From positions 1 through 33,726 of the forward strand of contig NZ_LNTD01000069.1 in NCBI RefSeq assembly GCF_001462455.1: DNA of 33,726 nucleotides, in the 5' to 3' direction. Each line of letters begins with the position of its first letter. The stretch's first letter is position 1. The position numbers and the translations under genes are program-made. Of this stretch, positions 8,522-17,375 are shown piece after piece. This stretch comes from Cellulomonas sp. B6. GTDB taxonomy: Bacteria > Actinomycetota > Actinomycetes > Actinomycetales > Cellulomonadaceae. The notes under the pieces were generated by a model. The model did not search any database, was not told the origin of the DNA, and saw only the letters and a list, made by a program, of their open reading frames with translations.

Positions 8522-8640
8522 GCTCCGGCTCAGCGCTCGACCTGCTGGTCGCGCTGAGCCTGCGCTCCGCCGCGGGCACCGGCCTGACGCTGCGCGCCGG
8601 GCCGGCACCCTCCGCTGCGCTCCGGCTCAGCGCTCGACCT
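8522..8640. repeat. 22-bp direct repeat spanning the ino1 3' end
   Basis: A 22-nt sequence at 8522-8543 recurs exactly at 8619-8640, 97 bp apart. The right copy holds the last codons and stop of ino1 (E-V-E-R-stop); the left copy is a duplicate of that gene end in the non-coding gap. Together with R3 it fills most of the 301-nt gap 8326-8626, in which I see no gene. Confidence 0.8.
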
Positions 8641-9721
8641 CACCGCGGATGAAGGCCTCGAGCTGCGCCCGGCCCTTCGTGTCCTCCATCTGCACCGGCG
8701 GGGACTTCATGAAGTACGTCGACGCCGACAGGATCGGGCCGCCGATACCGCGGTCCTTCGCGATCTTCGCGGCGCGGACCGCGTCGATGATGATGCCGGC
8801 CGAGTTCGGCGAGTCCCACACCTCGAGCTTGTACTCGAGGTTCAGGGGCACCTCGCCGAACGCGCGGCCCTCGAGGCGCACGTACGCCCACTTGCGGTCG
8901 TCGAGCCACGCGACGTAGTCCGACGGGCCGATGTGGACGTTGCGGTCCTCCTTCTTGCCGGCCAGCGGGCCGTCGTCGAGGTTCGACGTCACGGCCTGCG
9001 TCTTCGACAGCTTCTTGGACTCCAGGCGCTCGCGCTCGAGCATGTTCTTGAAGTCCATGTTGCCGCCGACGTTCAGCTGGTACGTGCGGTCCAGGATGAC
9101 GCCGCGGTCCTCGAACAGACGCGCGAGCACGCGGTGCGTGATGGTCGCGCCGACCTGCGACTTGATGTCGTCGCCCACGATCGGGACGCCGGCGGCCTCG
9201 AACTTCGCGGCCCACTCCGGGTCCGACGCGATGAAGACGGGCAGCGCGTTGACGAACGCCACGCCCGCGTCGATCGCGCACTGCGCGTAGAACTTCGCCG
9301 CGTCCTCCGAGCCGACGGGCAGGTAGCAGACGAGCACGTCGACCTGCTGGTCCTTGAGCGTCTGGACGACGTCGACCGGCTCGGCGTCCGACTCCTCGAT
9401 GGTCTGGGAGTAGTACTTGCCCAGGCCGTCGAGCGTGTGGCCGCGCTGCACCGTGACGCCCAGCGGCGGGACGTCGGAGATCTTGATGGTGTTGTTCTCG
9501 GAGTTGAAGATCGCCTCCGACAGGTCGAAGCCGACCTTCTTGGCGTCCACGTCGAACGCGGCGACGAACTCGAGGTCGCGCACGTGGTAGTCGCCGAACT
9601 GGACGTGCATGAGGCCCGGGACCTTGCCCGCCGGGTCGGCGTCCCGGTAGTAGTGCACACCCTGGACAAGCGACGCGGCGCAGTTGCCGACGCCGACGAT
9701 GGCGACGCGGATGGAGGTCAT
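8627..9721 (-). CDS. ino1: Inositol-3-phosphate synthase
   Basis: Converts glucose 6-phosphate to 1D-myo-inositol 3-phosphate with NAD, feeding phosphatidylinositol, mycothiol and related actinobacterial inositol products. The 364-residue length and the N-terminal nucleotide-binding motif GVGNCAASL (10-18) fit the prokaryotic enzyme, as do [47 protein letters not shown] and the conserved C-terminal [21 protein letters not shown] 9721 overlaps the padR stop as ATGA, with AGGAG nearby inside padR, so the genes are translationally coupled. The padR-ino1 pairing and nearby ponA repeat the mycobacterial order Rv0047c-Rv0046c. Confidence 0.97.
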   Translation of the reverse strand: MTSIRVAIVGVGNCAASLVQGVHYYRDADPAGKVPGLMHVQFGDYHVRDLEFVAAFDVDAKKVGFDLSEAIFNSENNTIKISDVPPLGVTVQRGHTLDGLGKYYSQTIEESDAEPVDVVQTLKDQQVDVLVCYLPVGSEDAAKFYAQCAIDAGVAFVNALPVFIASDPEWAAKFEAAGVPIVGDDIKSQVGATITHRVLARLFEDRGVILDRTYQLNVGGNMDFKNMLERERLESKKLSKTQAVTSNLDDGPLAGKKEDRNVHIGPSDYVAWLDDRKWAYVRLEGRAFGEVPLNLEYKLEVWDSPNSAGIIIDAVRAAKIAKDRGIGGPILSASTYFMKSPPVQMEDTKGRAQLEAFIRGEVER

Positions 9722-10356
9722 CCTCGCTCCTTCTCGATTCGCGCCTCGGATGAGCCCTCGGCGTCGTCTGCAGCGGCGGCCGGTCGGCCACCGCCCTCGG
9801 GGCGAGCGCGACGGACGCCGCGCTCGTTGTCGATGAGGTCGTCCAGCCAGCGGACCTCGCGCTCGACCTGCTCGAGGCCGTGGCGCTGGAGCTCGAGCGT
9901 GTACTCGTCCATGCGCTCGCGGGTCCGGGCGAACGACTGGCGGAACGTCTCGAGCCGCTCGGTCAGCCGGGAACGACGACCTTCGAGGATGCGCAGCCGC
10001 GTCTCGGCGTCCGTCTGGCCGAAGAACGCGAAGCGCACGTCGAAGTTCTCGTCCTCCCAGGCCGCCGGCCCGGACGTCGAGAGCACCTGCTGCAGGTGCT
10101 CCTTGCCGTCGGCGGTGAGCTCGTAGACGATCCGCGCGCGCTTGCTGGCGACCGTGCGGTCGCCGGGGGAGTCGGTCCCGACGATCAGGCCGCGCTCCAC
10201 GAGCCCTTTGAGGCACGGGTACAGCGAGCCGTAGGACAGCGCGCGGAACGAGCCGAGCACCAGGTTGAGGCGCTTGCGCAGCTCGTACCCGTGCATGGGC
10301 GACCCGGCGAGCAGACCGAGGATCGCCGGCTCGAGCACGTCGGAACGTCCGCGCAC
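9718..10356 (-). CDS. PadR-family transcriptional regulator
   Basis: The 212-residue product has an N-terminal winged helix (8-90: [50 protein letters not shown]) and a long charged C-terminal coiled-coil/dimerisation region (about 115-190), the PadR (subfamily s1) layout. The tail is Ala/Gly/Arg-rich. GTG 10356 is set by a strong AGGAGGAGG site six nucleotides upstream. It is cotranscribed with ino1, so it may control inositol synthesis; a 19-bp dyad 52 nt upstream of its start is the obvious autoregulatory operator. The ligand is unknown. Confidence 0.92.
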   Translation of the reverse strand: MRGRSDVLEPAILGLLAGSPMHGYELRKRLNLVLGSFRALSYGSLYPCLKGLVERGLIVGTDSPGDRTVASKRARIVYELTADGKEHLQQVLSTSGPAAWEDENFDVRFAFFGQTDAETRLRILEGRRSRLTERLETFRQSFARTRERMDEYTLELQRHGLEQVEREVRWLDDLIDNERGVRRARPEGGGRPAAAADDAEGSSEARIEKERG

Positions 10357-10407
10357 CTGGCCTCCTCCTGCCCGTCGGGACCGCAGCCGGGCGAGGTGCC
10401 CGGCGCG

Positions 10408-10426
10408 ATGTATCAACTCGATACAT
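10408..10426. promoter_or_regulatory. Candidate PadR operator in the padR/ponA divergent gap
   Basis: ATGTATC-N5-GATACAT is a perfect dyad, unusually AT-rich for this genome, 52 nt from the padR start. PadR-family operators commonly carry ATGT...ACAT half-sites, which fits, although the spacing here is longer than the classical 8 nt. The rest of the 328-nt gap (10357-10684) has a second AT-rich stretch (GAATATGTC, 10432-10440) and no recognisable gene; the ponA promoter must lie here too. Confidence 0.6.
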
Positions 10427-10684
10427 CCGGAGAATATGTCGCATCCCTGTGCGCCCACAACACGTCCGGCACGACCGTGTGCGTCGGCGGCCGGCGGATC
10501 GCGTCGCGACGCGGTGCCGATCGTGTGAATTCCCGCCCAGAACGGGACGTCCCGGGCCCGCGTCGGGAGCCACCTCTCACGTCGTTCGTCCATACTGACC
10601 TCGGCAGCGCCCCGACCGACGCGCCCCGACGCGGGCCGCGGACGAGCGTCCGCCCGCACCGTCGTCGGCACGAGAGGTCCCCCG

Positions 10685-13120
10685 TTGGCAGGCAGCACAC
10701 GCCGTGCGGCGCCCACCCGCGCACGCCGCGGGACGCGTCGCGCGTCGACCCGGGCGACCCCGCCGGAGAAGCGGAAGTTCTGGAACTACCCGCGCCGGGA
10801 GCACCGCGGCGTCCGCCGCTGGCTGCCGTCGTGGCGGGTCGTGCTCGGCACGTTCATCGGCGGGATCTTCCTGCTCCTCGGTGCCGGCGCGGCGGCGTTC
10901 GCGTTCATCAACCCGCCGGACCCGCTCGCCGAGGTGCAGTTCCAGACGACGACGGTCTACTACGCGGGCGCCGAGCCGGGCCAGCCCGGCGAGGTCATGG
11001 GCACCTTCGCGGAGCAGAAGCGCGAGATCGTCGACTACGCGACGCTGCCCGAGTACGTCGGCCAGGCGGTCGCGGCGGGCGAGGACAAGACGTTCTTCAC
11101 CAACCGGGGCGTGTCGATCACCGGCATGGTGCGCGCCTTCATCAACAACGTGCAGGGCAAGCCGACGCAGGGCGGGTCGACCCTGACCCAGCAGTACGTC
11201 GAGCGCTACTACCAGAACACCACCAAGGACTACTGGGGCAAGGCGAAGGAGGCGATCCTCGCCATCAAGCTGTCCCAGAAGGAGGACAAGGCCCAGATCA
11301 TGGGCCGGTACCTCAACACGATCTACTTCGGTCGCGACTCCTACGGGATCGAGGCGGCGTCGAAGTCGTACTTCGGCAAGCCCGCGGCCGAGATGACGGT
11401 GTCCGAGGCCGCGCTGATGGCGGCGCTGATCCCGTCCCCCAACAACTGGGACCCCGCGGTCAGCCCGGAGAAGTCGCAGCAGCGCTGGGGCATCGTGCTC
11501 GACTCGATGGTCGACTCCGGGTGGCTGAGCGCGAGCGACCGTGCCGCGCAGGTCTTCCCGACGACGATCGAGTACGTCAAGTCCGAGGCGTACCGCGGCC
11601 CCAACGGCTTCCTGCTCGAGATGGTCGAGAAGGAGCTGCTCGCGACCAACCTGTGGACCTCCGGCGAGCTGCGCACCAAGGGTCTGAAGATCATCACGAC
11701 GATCGACCAGTCGGTGCAGCAGGCTGCGGTCGAGTCGGCCGAGGCGCTGCGCACGGGCGGGCTGTCGGACGGCGAGGCGCCGAGCGAGCGGCTGCGCGTC
11801 TCCGTCGTCTCGGTGGACCCGACGACCGGCGGCATCGTGTCCCTGTACGGGGGACCCGACTACCTGACCGACCAGAAGAACACCGCGACGTTCGACGAGA
11901 TCCAGGCCGGCTCGACGTTCAAGCCGTTCACGCTGGTCGCGGGCCTGCAGGACGGCATCGGCCTCTCGACGACGTTCGACGGCAACTCGCCGCAGCGCTT
12001 CCCCGAGTGGGAGGGCGGCACCAAGGACGTCAGCAACTTCGGCAACAAGGACTACGGGCAGATCGACCTGGTCAAGGCGACGGCGGACTCGGTGAACACC
12101 GTGTACGCGGCGCTGAACATCGAGGTGGGCCCGGAGCGCTCCGCGCAGGTCGCGACCGAGGCCGGCATCACGACGCCGCTGAACACCGTGCCCTCGAACG
12201 TGCTGGGTGCGGACGACGTGCGCCCCCTCGACATGGCGGGCGCCTACGCGACGTTCGCGGCGCAGGGCGTGCAGCGGACGCCGCACGTCCTGCAGGTCGT
12301 CGAGAACAACGACGGCACGGTCGCGTGGCAGCCCGACACGGCCGGCCGGTCGGTCTTCGCCGCCGACGTCATGGCCGACGCCACCTACGCGATGACGCAG
12401 GTCGTCGAGCAGGGTTCGGGCAAGGCCGAGATCAGCAAGCTGAAGCGTCCGATCGCCGGGAAGACCGGGACGTCGACCGACAACAAGTCCGCGTGGTTCG
12501 TGGGCTACGTCCCGCAGCTCGCCACGGCGGTCGCGCTGTCGCAGCAGTCGGAGGACGGACGGGGCAAGGACTCCATCCAGGCGTGGGGGAAGTACAGCCA
12601 GATCACCGGCTCGTCGTACCCGGCGGTGCTGTGGTCGGACTACATGCGCAAGGTCTTCGAGAACCCGCGGTTCTCGGCCGTGCAGGAGTTCCCGCCGCGC
12701 GCGAACGTGGGCGGGCGCCCGACGTCGACGGCGACCCCGACCGAGGAGCCCACCGAGGAGCCGACGCCGGAGGAGCCGCAGCAGCCGGCCCAGGTGCAGG
12801 TGCCCGGCGGCCTGACGGGTCGGACCGAGGCGGACGCGACGGGCGCGCTGCAGGGCGCGGGTCTCGTGGCGAGCATCCGGTCCGAGGTCTCGACCGCGGT
12901 CCCGGCCGTCGCGGCGGGCCGCGTGATCCGGGTCGAGCCCGGTGAGGGGTCGACGGTCGACGCGGGTGCGACGGTGACGCTCGTCGTGTCGAGCGGCGCT
13001 CCGCCGCAGCCGACGACGCCGGCGCCGCAACCGACCCAGCCGGTGCCGACCCAGCCCGCGCCGGAGGCCCCACCCGCCGACGCGGCCGCAGGAGCGGCCG
13101 TGCCCGGGACTCGGCCCTGA
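10685..13120 (+). CDS. ponA: Class A penicillin-binding protein with PASTA domain
   Basis: A bifunctional peptidoglycan synthase of 811 residues. It has a basic cytoplasmic tail (1-50), one membrane span (52-75), and a glycosyltransferase family 51 domain with the catalytic Glu133 in AGEDKTFF and the QGGSTLTQQ motif. The transpeptidase domain has STFK (nucleophile Ser410, Lys413), SVN (469-471) and KTGT (593-596). One PASTA domain (about 704-770) follows an acidic Pro/Glu linker, and the tail is Pro/Gln-rich. All catalytic motifs are intact. TTG 10685 is supported by an upstream GAGAGG and the normal position of the membrane span. The family and location match mycobacterial ponA1. A hairpin terminator follows directly. 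Confidence 0.96.
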   Translation: MAGSTRRAAPTRARRGTRRASTRATPPEKRKFWNYPRREHRGVRRWLPSWRVVLGTFIGGIFLLLGAGAAAFAFINPPDPLAEVQFQTTTVYYAGAEPGQPGEVMGTFAEQKREIVDYATLPEYVGQAVAAGEDKTFFTNRGVSITGMVRAFINNVQGKPTQGGSTLTQQYVERYYQNTTKDYWGKAKEAILAIKLSQKEDKAQIMGRYLNTIYFGRDSYGIEAASKSYFGKPAAEMTVSEAALMAALIPSPNNWDPAVSPEKSQQRWGIVLDSMVDSGWLSASDRAAQVFPTTIEYVKSEAYRGPNGFLLEMVEKELLATNLWTSGELRTKGLKIITTIDQSVQQAAVESAEALRTGGLSDGEAPSERLRVSVVSVDPTTGGIVSLYGGPDYLTDQKNTATFDEIQAGSTFKPFTLVAGLQDGIGLSTTFDGNSPQRFPEWEGGTKDVSNFGNKDYGQIDLVKATADSVNTVYAALNIEVGPERSAQVATEAGITTPLNTVPSNVLGADDVRPLDMAGAYATFAAQGVQRTPHVLQVVENNDGTVAWQPDTAGRSVFAADVMADATYAMTQVVEQGSGKAEISKLKRPIAGKTGTSTDNKSAWFVGYVPQLATAVALSQQSEDGRGKDSIQAWGKYSQITGSSYPAVLWSDYMRKVFENPRFSAVQEFPPRANVGGRPTSTATPTEEPTEEPTPEEPQQPAQVQVPGGLTGRTEADATGALQGAGLVASIRSEVSTAVPAVAAGRVIRVEPGEGSTVDAGATVTLVVSSGAPPQPTTPAPQPTQPVPTQPAPEAPPADAAAGAAVPGTRP

Positions 13121-13132
13121 CCGAGGGCGCGT

Positions 13133-13163
13133 GCCCCCCGACCGGGCGATTCGGTCGGGGGGC
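13133..13163 (+). terminator. Rho-independent-like hairpin after ponA
   Basis: GCCCCCCGACC (13133-13143) pairs with GGTCGGGGGGC (13153-13163), 12 nt after the ponA stop. The 11-bp GC stem has no clear T-tract, typical of actinobacterial terminators. It separates ponA from the ribosomal operon. Confidence 0.75.
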
Positions 13164-13173
13164 GGCGACCCGG

Positions 13174-13292
13174 TAGTCTGGTCCATCGCCGTCCCTCGCG
13201 GACGGTTCGTCGTGCCTGGACCCCTGACGCCTCGTCGGTGGTGCGTCACGACGAGACGCACGAGAACCCTCCTGTCACGGACCGACCGTGAC
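13174..13292 (+). promoter_or_regulatory. rpsF operon promoter candidate and leader hairpins
   Basis: TAGTCT at 13174-13179 is a good actinobacterial -10, with no clear -35. The leader of about 130 nt holds CTCGTCG/CGACGAG (13231-13237 with 13249-13255) and, 23 nt before the start codon, the hairpin GTCACGG-ACCGA-CCGTGAC (13274-13292). The CCG in its loop recalls the CCG recognised by the S6:S18 pair in known rpsF leaders; autoregulation is inferred. Confidence 0.4.
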
Positions 13293-13315
13293 CGCGAAGA
13301 CCAGAGGAGGTGGGT

Positions 13316-13609
13316 ATGAGCCTGCGTCAGTACGAGATCATGATCATCCTCGACCCCGAGATCGAGGAGCGCACCGTCGCCCCGTCGCTCGACAAGTACC
13401 TGACGGTCGTCAAGACCGACGGGGGCACCGTCGACAAGGTGGACGTCTGGGGCCGTCGTCGCCTCGCGTACGACATCAAGAAGAAGGGCGAGGGCATCTA
13501 CGCCGTCGTCGACTTCACCGCGTCGCCCGCGACCGCCAAGGAGCTGGACCGTCAGCTCGGCCTCAACGAGGTCGTCCTGCGCACGAAGGTCCTGCGCCGC
13601 GAGGCCTGA
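13316..13609 (+). CDS. rpsF: 30S ribosomal protein S6
   Basis: The 97-residue product shows the S6 signature: [18 protein letters not shown] at the N-terminus, the [23 protein letters not shown] strand pair and a C-terminal [10 protein letters not shown]6 binds S18 on the 30S platform. ATG 13316 is set by AGGAGGT four nucleotides before it; the in-frame GTG at 13310 lies on the ribosome site and is rejected. It is the first gene of the conserved rpsF-ssb-rpsR-rplI operon. Confidence 0.98.
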   Translation: MSLRQYEIMIILDPEIEERTVAPSLDKYLTVVKTDGGTVDKVDVWGRRRLAYDIKKKGEGIYAVVDFTASPATAKELDRQLGLNEVVLRTKVLRREA

Positions 13610-13703
13610 GCCTGCCCGTGTCGGAGCCCGTCGTTAGCGTCGGGCACCAGCACCCGCGGCACCACGCCGCAGCCGATCCGTACGAACGAGCGAGGAGGCC
13701 GTC

Positions 13704-14231
13704 ATGGCCGGCGAGACCACCATCACGGTGATCGGGAACCTGACCGGGGACCCGGAGCTGCGCTTCACCCCGTCGGGCGCCGCGGTCGCGAACTTCACCG
13801 TCGCGTCCACGCCCCGCACGTTCGACCGCCAGTCCAACGAGTGGAAGGACGGCGAGACGCTGTTCCTCCGGTGCTCGATCTGGCGGGAGGCGGCCGAGTC
13901 CGTCGCCGAGTCCCTCACCAAGGGCACCCGCGTCATCGTGCAGGGCCGCCTCGTGCAGCGCTCGTACGAGACCCGCGAGGGCGAGAAGCGCACCGTGTAC
14001 GAGCTGCAGGTCGACGAGGTCGGCCCGTCGCTGCGGTACGCGACCGCGAAGGTCACCAAGACCCAGCGGTCCGGCGGTGGCGGCTTCGGTGGCGGCGGCG
14101 GCAGCTACGGCGGTGGCGGCGGGTTCAACGGCGGGGGCCAGTCCTCCGGTGGTGGCGGCCAGACCGACGACCCGTGGGCGACGCCCGCGGGCGGGTCCGG
14201 CGGCGGCTACTCCGACGAGCCCCCGTTCTGA
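13704..14231 (+). CDS. ssb: Single-stranded DNA-binding protein
   Basis: A 175-residue SSB. The OB-fold occupies about 1-115 ([20 protein letters not shown], then [14 protein letters not shown], then [16 protein letters not shown]). A long Gly-rich linker follows (about 120-160, [10 protein letters not shown]-type repeats), then the acidic tip SDEPPF, which recruits replication and repair partners. ATG 13704 follows GAGGAGG. It sits between rpsF and rpsR as in most bacteria and is the main housekeeping SSB, working alongside dnaB a few genes away. Confidence 0.98.
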   Translation: MAGETTITVIGNLTGDPELRFTPSGAAVANFTVASTPRTFDRQSNEWKDGETLFLRCSIWREAAESVAESLTKGTRVIVQGRLVQRSYETREGEKRTVYELQVDEVGPSLRYATAKVTKTQRSGGGGFGGGGGSYGGGGGFNGGGQSSGGGGQTDDPWATPAGGSGGGYSDEPPF

Positions 14232-14258
14232 TCGGCGCCTCGCACCCCTGATTCTCAT

Positions 14259-14282
14259 CCCCGAGCACGGCAACGCTCGGGG
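14259..14282 (+). other. Hairpin between ssb and rpsR
   Basis: CCCCGAGC (14259-14266) pairs with GCTCGGGG (14275-14282) around an 8-nt loop, 23 nt before the rpsR start. It may attenuate or separate translation of ssb and rpsR; it lacks a T-tract, so it is not a clear terminator. Confidence 0.5.
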
Positions 14283-14305
14283 CTCCACAGACAAGGAGCA
14301 CCACG

Positions 14306-14542
14306 ATGGCCAAGCCCGTCGTCCGCAAGCCCAAGAAGAAGCAGAACCCCCTCAAGGCCGCCAAGATCGACACGGTCGACTACAAGGACACGGCTCTGCT
14401 CCGCAAGTTCATCTCCGACCGCGGCAAGATCCGTGCGCGTCGCGTGACCGGCGTCTCCGTCCAGGAGCAGCGCCAGATCGCCCGTGCGGTCAAGAACGCC
14501 CGCGAGATGGCCCTCCTGCCGTACTCGTCGTCGGCTCGCTGA
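14306..14542 (+). CDS. rpsR: 30S ribosomal protein S18
   Basis: The 78-residue product has the S18 core: [19 protein letters not shown], then [22 protein letters not shown] and ALLPYSS. It contains no cysteine, so it is the zinc-free form of S18; whether a zinc-binding paralogue exists elsewhere cannot be seen. ATG 14306 is preceded by AAGGAG. It partners S6, encoded two genes upstream. Confidence 0.98.
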   Translation: MAKPVVRKPKKKQNPLKAAKIDTVDYKDTALLRKFISDRGKIRARRVTGVSVQEQRQIARAVKNAREMALLPYSSSAR

Positions 14543-14556
14543 GAAAGGACTGACCC

Positions 14557-15006
14557 ATGGCGAAGATCATCCTGACCCACGAGGTCACCGGTCTCGGTGC
14601 CCCCGGCGACGTCGTCGAGGTGAAGGACGGGTACGCCCGTAACTACCTCGTCCCGCGCAACCTGGCCACCCCGTGGACCAAGGGTGCCGAGAAGGACGTC
14701 ACCGCGATCCGTCGTGCCCGCAAGGCGCGCGAGATCGCGACGCTCGACGACGCGAAGGCGATCCGCGACTCGCTGCAGGCCAACGCCGTCACGGTGTCGG
14801 CCAAGTCCGGCGAGTCGGGCCGTCTGTTCGGTGCCGTCACCACGGCCGAGATCGCCGCGGCGATCCAGGCCGCCGGCGCTCCGGCCGTCGACAAGCGCAA
14901 GATCGAGGTCGCCCAGGCGATCAAGTCGACCGGTGAGTACACGGTGCAGGTCCGCCTGCACCCCGAGGTCTCGGCCAAGGTGACCGTCAAGGTCGTCGCC
15001 GCCTGA
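14557..15006 (+). CDS. rplI: 50S ribosomal protein L9
   Basis: A 149-residue L9 with the N-terminal rRNA-binding domain ([20 protein letters not shown], then [11 protein letters not shown]), a long connecting helix and a C-terminal domain containing [17 protein letters not shown] and [13 protein letters not shown]. The length is normal. ATG 14557 has GAAAGGA upstream and starts 14 nt after the rpsR stop. It is the last gene of the operon; a strong terminator follows. Confidence 0.98.
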   Translation: MAKIILTHEVTGLGAPGDVVEVKDGYARNYLVPRNLATPWTKGAEKDVTAIRRARKAREIATLDDAKAIRDSLQANAVTVSAKSGESGRLFGAVTTAEIAAAIQAAGAPAVDKRKIEVAQAIKSTGEYTVQVRLHPEVSAKVTVKVVAA

Positions 15007-15024
15007 CCTGCTCCCGCGAGCTCG

Positions 15025-15060
15025 CGAGGCCCCGTACCGCTCCGGCGGTGCGGGGCCTCG
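15025..15060 (+). terminator. Terminator of the rpsF-ssb-rpsR-rplI operon
   Basis: CGAGGCCCCG (15025-15034) pairs with CGGGGCCTCG (15051-15060), extended inward by TACCGC/GCGGTG to a 16-bp stem with a TCCG tetraloop. TCGTT follows, a weak T-tract. It is 19 nt after the rplI stop. Confidence 0.85.
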
Positions 15061-15201
15061 TCGTTCCCGCCCGCGGGGCGGAGACCGGGTGCGCCTCTCC
15101 GCCTCGGGACGGAGCGTGAGGATCGGCCGCGGGACGGTGGGACGCGGCGGCCGCGATCCCTAGGCTCGTCGCAGAGGTCAGGACGAACCAGGAGGCACGA
15201 C

Positions 15202-15477
15202 ATGAGCACGCAGAAGCGCACCACGGACGCGCAGGCCACCACCACGGCGGCCCCGGCGCAGCAGGCCGCCGTCGGCGGCACGATGTTCGCGGTGGGTGCG
15301 CCGCTGCTGGCCCTCGGCGCGGTGTTCACGGCGCTGGGGCGCACGGCGCTCGGGCTCACGTTCCTGGCGGTGGGTGTCGTGCTGACCGCGGTGGCCGCGG
15401 GCTACCTGGGCACGTACGTGCGCCGCTCGCGCGCGGTGCAGGTCACGGCGCGCGTCACGGATCAGGACGACCGGTGA
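15202..15477 (+). CDS. Small two-span membrane protein
   Basis: A 91-residue protein with a polar N-terminus (1-22), two hydrophobic segments at about 25-45 and 49-70, and a basic then acidic tail (YVRRSRAVQVTARVTDQDDR). I recognise no named family. ATG 15202 has AGGAGG seven nucleotides upstream, and a TAGGCT -10-like hexamer lies at 15161-15166. It overlaps the next small membrane gene by 4 nt (GTGA), so the two are probably made together and may interact. Confidence 0.75.
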   Translation: MSTQKRTTDAQATTTAAPAQQAAVGGTMFAVGAPLLALGAVFTALGRTALGLTFLAVGVVLTAVAAGYLGTYVRRSRAVQVTARVTDQDDR

Positions 15478-15821
15478 GCGACACGCCGCGCAAGGGCGGC
15501 GGGACGTCGTCGAAGCGCGCGCAGAACGGGGCGTTCTTCGCGATCGGGGTGACGTTCCTCGTCCTCGGGATCACGCAGATGGCGGGCGACTCCGACGGCG
15601 GCGGCATCGCGTTCTTCACGATCGGCATCGTCTTCATGGCGATGTCGACGGGCTGGTTCTCGTCCCCGGGCGGGGACGAGAAGCGTGAGGACGCCGCGGG
15701 TGGCGCGGCGGCCGGTGCCGACGGCACCCGCGAGAGCGGCGACGGCGTGGCGCACGACGCGGGGCCGGGCGACGCGAGCGCGGGGTCCGGCGGTGACGGT
15801 GGCGGAGGCGGTGGCGACTGA
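15474..15821 (+). CDS. Small two-span membrane protein with Gly/Ala/Asp-rich tail
   Basis: The 115-residue product has a basic N-terminus (GGGTSSKRAQNG), two hydrophobic segments at about 20-36 and 44-62, and an acidic low-complexity tail ending in a run of glycines. I recognise no family; the arrangement mirrors the gene before it, with which it shares a GTGA overlap at 15474-15477. The tail may be disordered. The coding call rests on the coupling and the hydrophobic pattern. Confidence 0.7.
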   Translation: MSDTPRKGGGTSSKRAQNGAFFAIGVTFLVLGITQMAGDSDGGGIAFFTIGIVFMAMSTGWFSSPGGDEKREDAAGGAAAGADGTRESGDGVAHDAGPGDASAGSGGDGGGGGGD

Positions 15822-15842
15822 GGTCGCCCCCGGGGCGGCCGC

Positions 15843-17180
15843 TCAGGCGCCGACGACCATCCAGCGCGTGCCGCGGGCGCGCAGCCCGGTGCTGATCGCC
15901 CGGGCGGCCATGAAGACCACGGCGAACGCGGCCCACAGCCACGCGAGGCCGGCCGCGCCGGGCGGTGCCCACGCGTGCACGGCGAGGGCGGCGGGCACGT
16001 AGGCGACGAGCGTCGCGACGCCGGCCCAGGCGAGGAACGGCCCGTCGCCGGCGCCGATGAGCACGCCGTCGAGCACGAAGACCCAGCCGGCCATCGGCAG
16101 CGCGACGGCGGCCACCACGAGGCCGACCACGGCGGCGCGCTGCACCGCGGGGTCGGGGGAGAAGACCCGCACGTACAGCGGCGCGAGCGCGCCGACGAGC
16201 ACGCCGAGCACCGCCCCGGCGCCGACGCCCCACTGCAGCGTGCGGCGCAGCAGCGCGCGCGTGCGCGCGACGTCGCGGGCGCCGAGCGCGTGTCCCACGA
16301 GAGCCTGCGCGGCGATGGCCAGCGCGTCGAGCGCGAACGCGGTGAGGCCCCAGACGGCGTTGACGACCTGGTGCCCGGCCAGCGCGGCCGCACCCAGACC
16401 CGTCGCGGTCCAGACCGTCAGCAGGATCGCGAGCCGCAGCGTCGCGGTACGCACGAGCAGCGGGACGCCCGCGCGCGCGTTGGCCCAGATGCCGCCCGCG
16501 GCGGGCGTCAGGCGCGCGCCGGAGCCGCGCGCGCCGCGCACCACCACGACGACGAGCCACACGCCCATGCCGAGCTGCGCGACCGCCGTGCCGAGGCCCG
16601 ACCCGGCGATACCCAGCCCGGCGCCGTAGATGAGGGTCGCGTTGAGCGCGGCGTTCGCGACAGCCCCGGAGGCCGCGACGACGAGGGGTGTGCGGGTGTC
16701 CTGCAGGCCACGCAGCGCGCCCGTGGCCGCGAGGACGAGCAGCATGCCCGGCAGGCCGGGGACGGACCAGCGCAGGTACGTGACGGCTTGCACGGCGACC
16801 TCGCCGCGCGCGCCGAGCGCCGCGAGCACCCACGGCGCGGTGAGCCACGCGAGGACGGCGAGGACGACGCCGAGGCCCAGGGCGAGCCACATGCCGTCGA
16901 CGCCGGTCTGCAGCGCGCCCTGCCGGTCGCCCGCGCCGAGACGCCGGGCCACCGCGGCGGTCGTGGCGTACGCGAGGAACACGCACAGCCCGATGACGGT
17001 GACCAGGACGGTCGAGGCGAGCGCGAGCCCGGCGAGCGCGTCCGTGCCGAGGTGCCCGACCATCGCGGAGTCGACGAGCACGAACAGCGGCTCGGCGACC
17101 AGGGCACCGAGCGCGGGGACCGCCAGCGCGAGGATCTGGCGGTCCACACCGGGCGGGCGCGGGGAGTCGTGGGCGTCCAC
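15843..17180 (-). CDS. MATE-family efflux transporter
   Basis: A 445-residue membrane protein of the DinF-like MATE group with about twelve spans in two homologous halves. The N-terminal signature is ILALAVPALGALVAEPLFVLVDSAMVGHLG, followed by LAGLALASTVL. The second half begins near 225 (ARAGVPLLVRTATLRL) and includes GHQVVNAVWGLTAFALDALAIAAQALVGHALG. MATE proteins export cationic drugs or metabolites using a Na+ or H+ gradient; the substrate is unknown here. GTG 17180 gives the family's usual N-terminus, though its ribosome site is poor. It diverges from dnaB across a 346-nt regulatory gap. Confidence 0.92.
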   Translation of the reverse strand: MDAHDSPRPPGVDRQILALAVPALGALVAEPLFVLVDSAMVGHLGTDALAGLALASTVLVTVIGLCVFLAYATTAAVARRLGAGDRQGALQTGVDGMWLALGLGVVLAVLAWLTAPWVLAALGARGEVAVQAVTYLRWSVPGLPGMLLVLAATGALRGLQDTRTPLVVAASGAVANAALNATLIYGAGLGIAGSGLGTAVAQLGMGVWLVVVVVRGARGSGARLTPAAGGIWANARAGVPLLVRTATLRLAILLTVWTATGLGAAALAGHQVVNAVWGLTAFALDALAIAAQALVGHALGARDVARTRALLRRTLQWGVGAGAVLGVLVGALAPLYVRVFSPDPAVQRAAVVGLVVAAVALPMAGWVFVLDGVLIGAGDGPFLAWAGVATLVAYVPAALAVHAWAPPGAAGLAWLWAAFAVVFMAARAISTGLRARGTRWMVVGA

Positions 17181-17290
17181 GGGGCGGCTCAGACGTCCAC
17201 CAGGTGAACGACCGTCGAATGTTCGTCGCTCCACAGCACGTGCACAGCGTATGTGCCGGTCGCGCGGGGTGCGCGGACCTCTCACCCGCT

Positions 17291-17368
17291 CTGTCCACAG
17301 GTGTGTCCCCAACCTGTGCACACAGGCCTGAGGGGGCTGTCCACAGGCTGTCCACCGGTCTGTGCACA
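17291..17368 (+). promoter_or_regulatory. Array of DnaA-box-like 9-mers upstream of dnaB
   Basis: CTGTCCACA occurs at 17291-17299 and 17337-17345, CTGTCCACC at 17348-17356, CTGTGCACA at 17314-17322 and 17360-17368, and a weaker GTGTCCCCA at 17303-17311. All have the same orientation. The actinobacterial DnaA box is TTGTCCACA, so the best copies differ at one base. Start-to-start spacings are 12, 11, 23, 11 and 12 nt, i.e. one or two helical turns. The array ends just before the dnaB -35 candidate. The rest of the gap (17181-17526) shows no gene. Confidence 0.55.
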
Positions 17369-17375
17369 CACCCGT

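Noticed and set aside
10577-13261. 894-codon minus-strand open frame over ponA
   Set aside because: Low-complexity Arg/Val/Leu shadow; ponA on the other strand has every catalytic motif.
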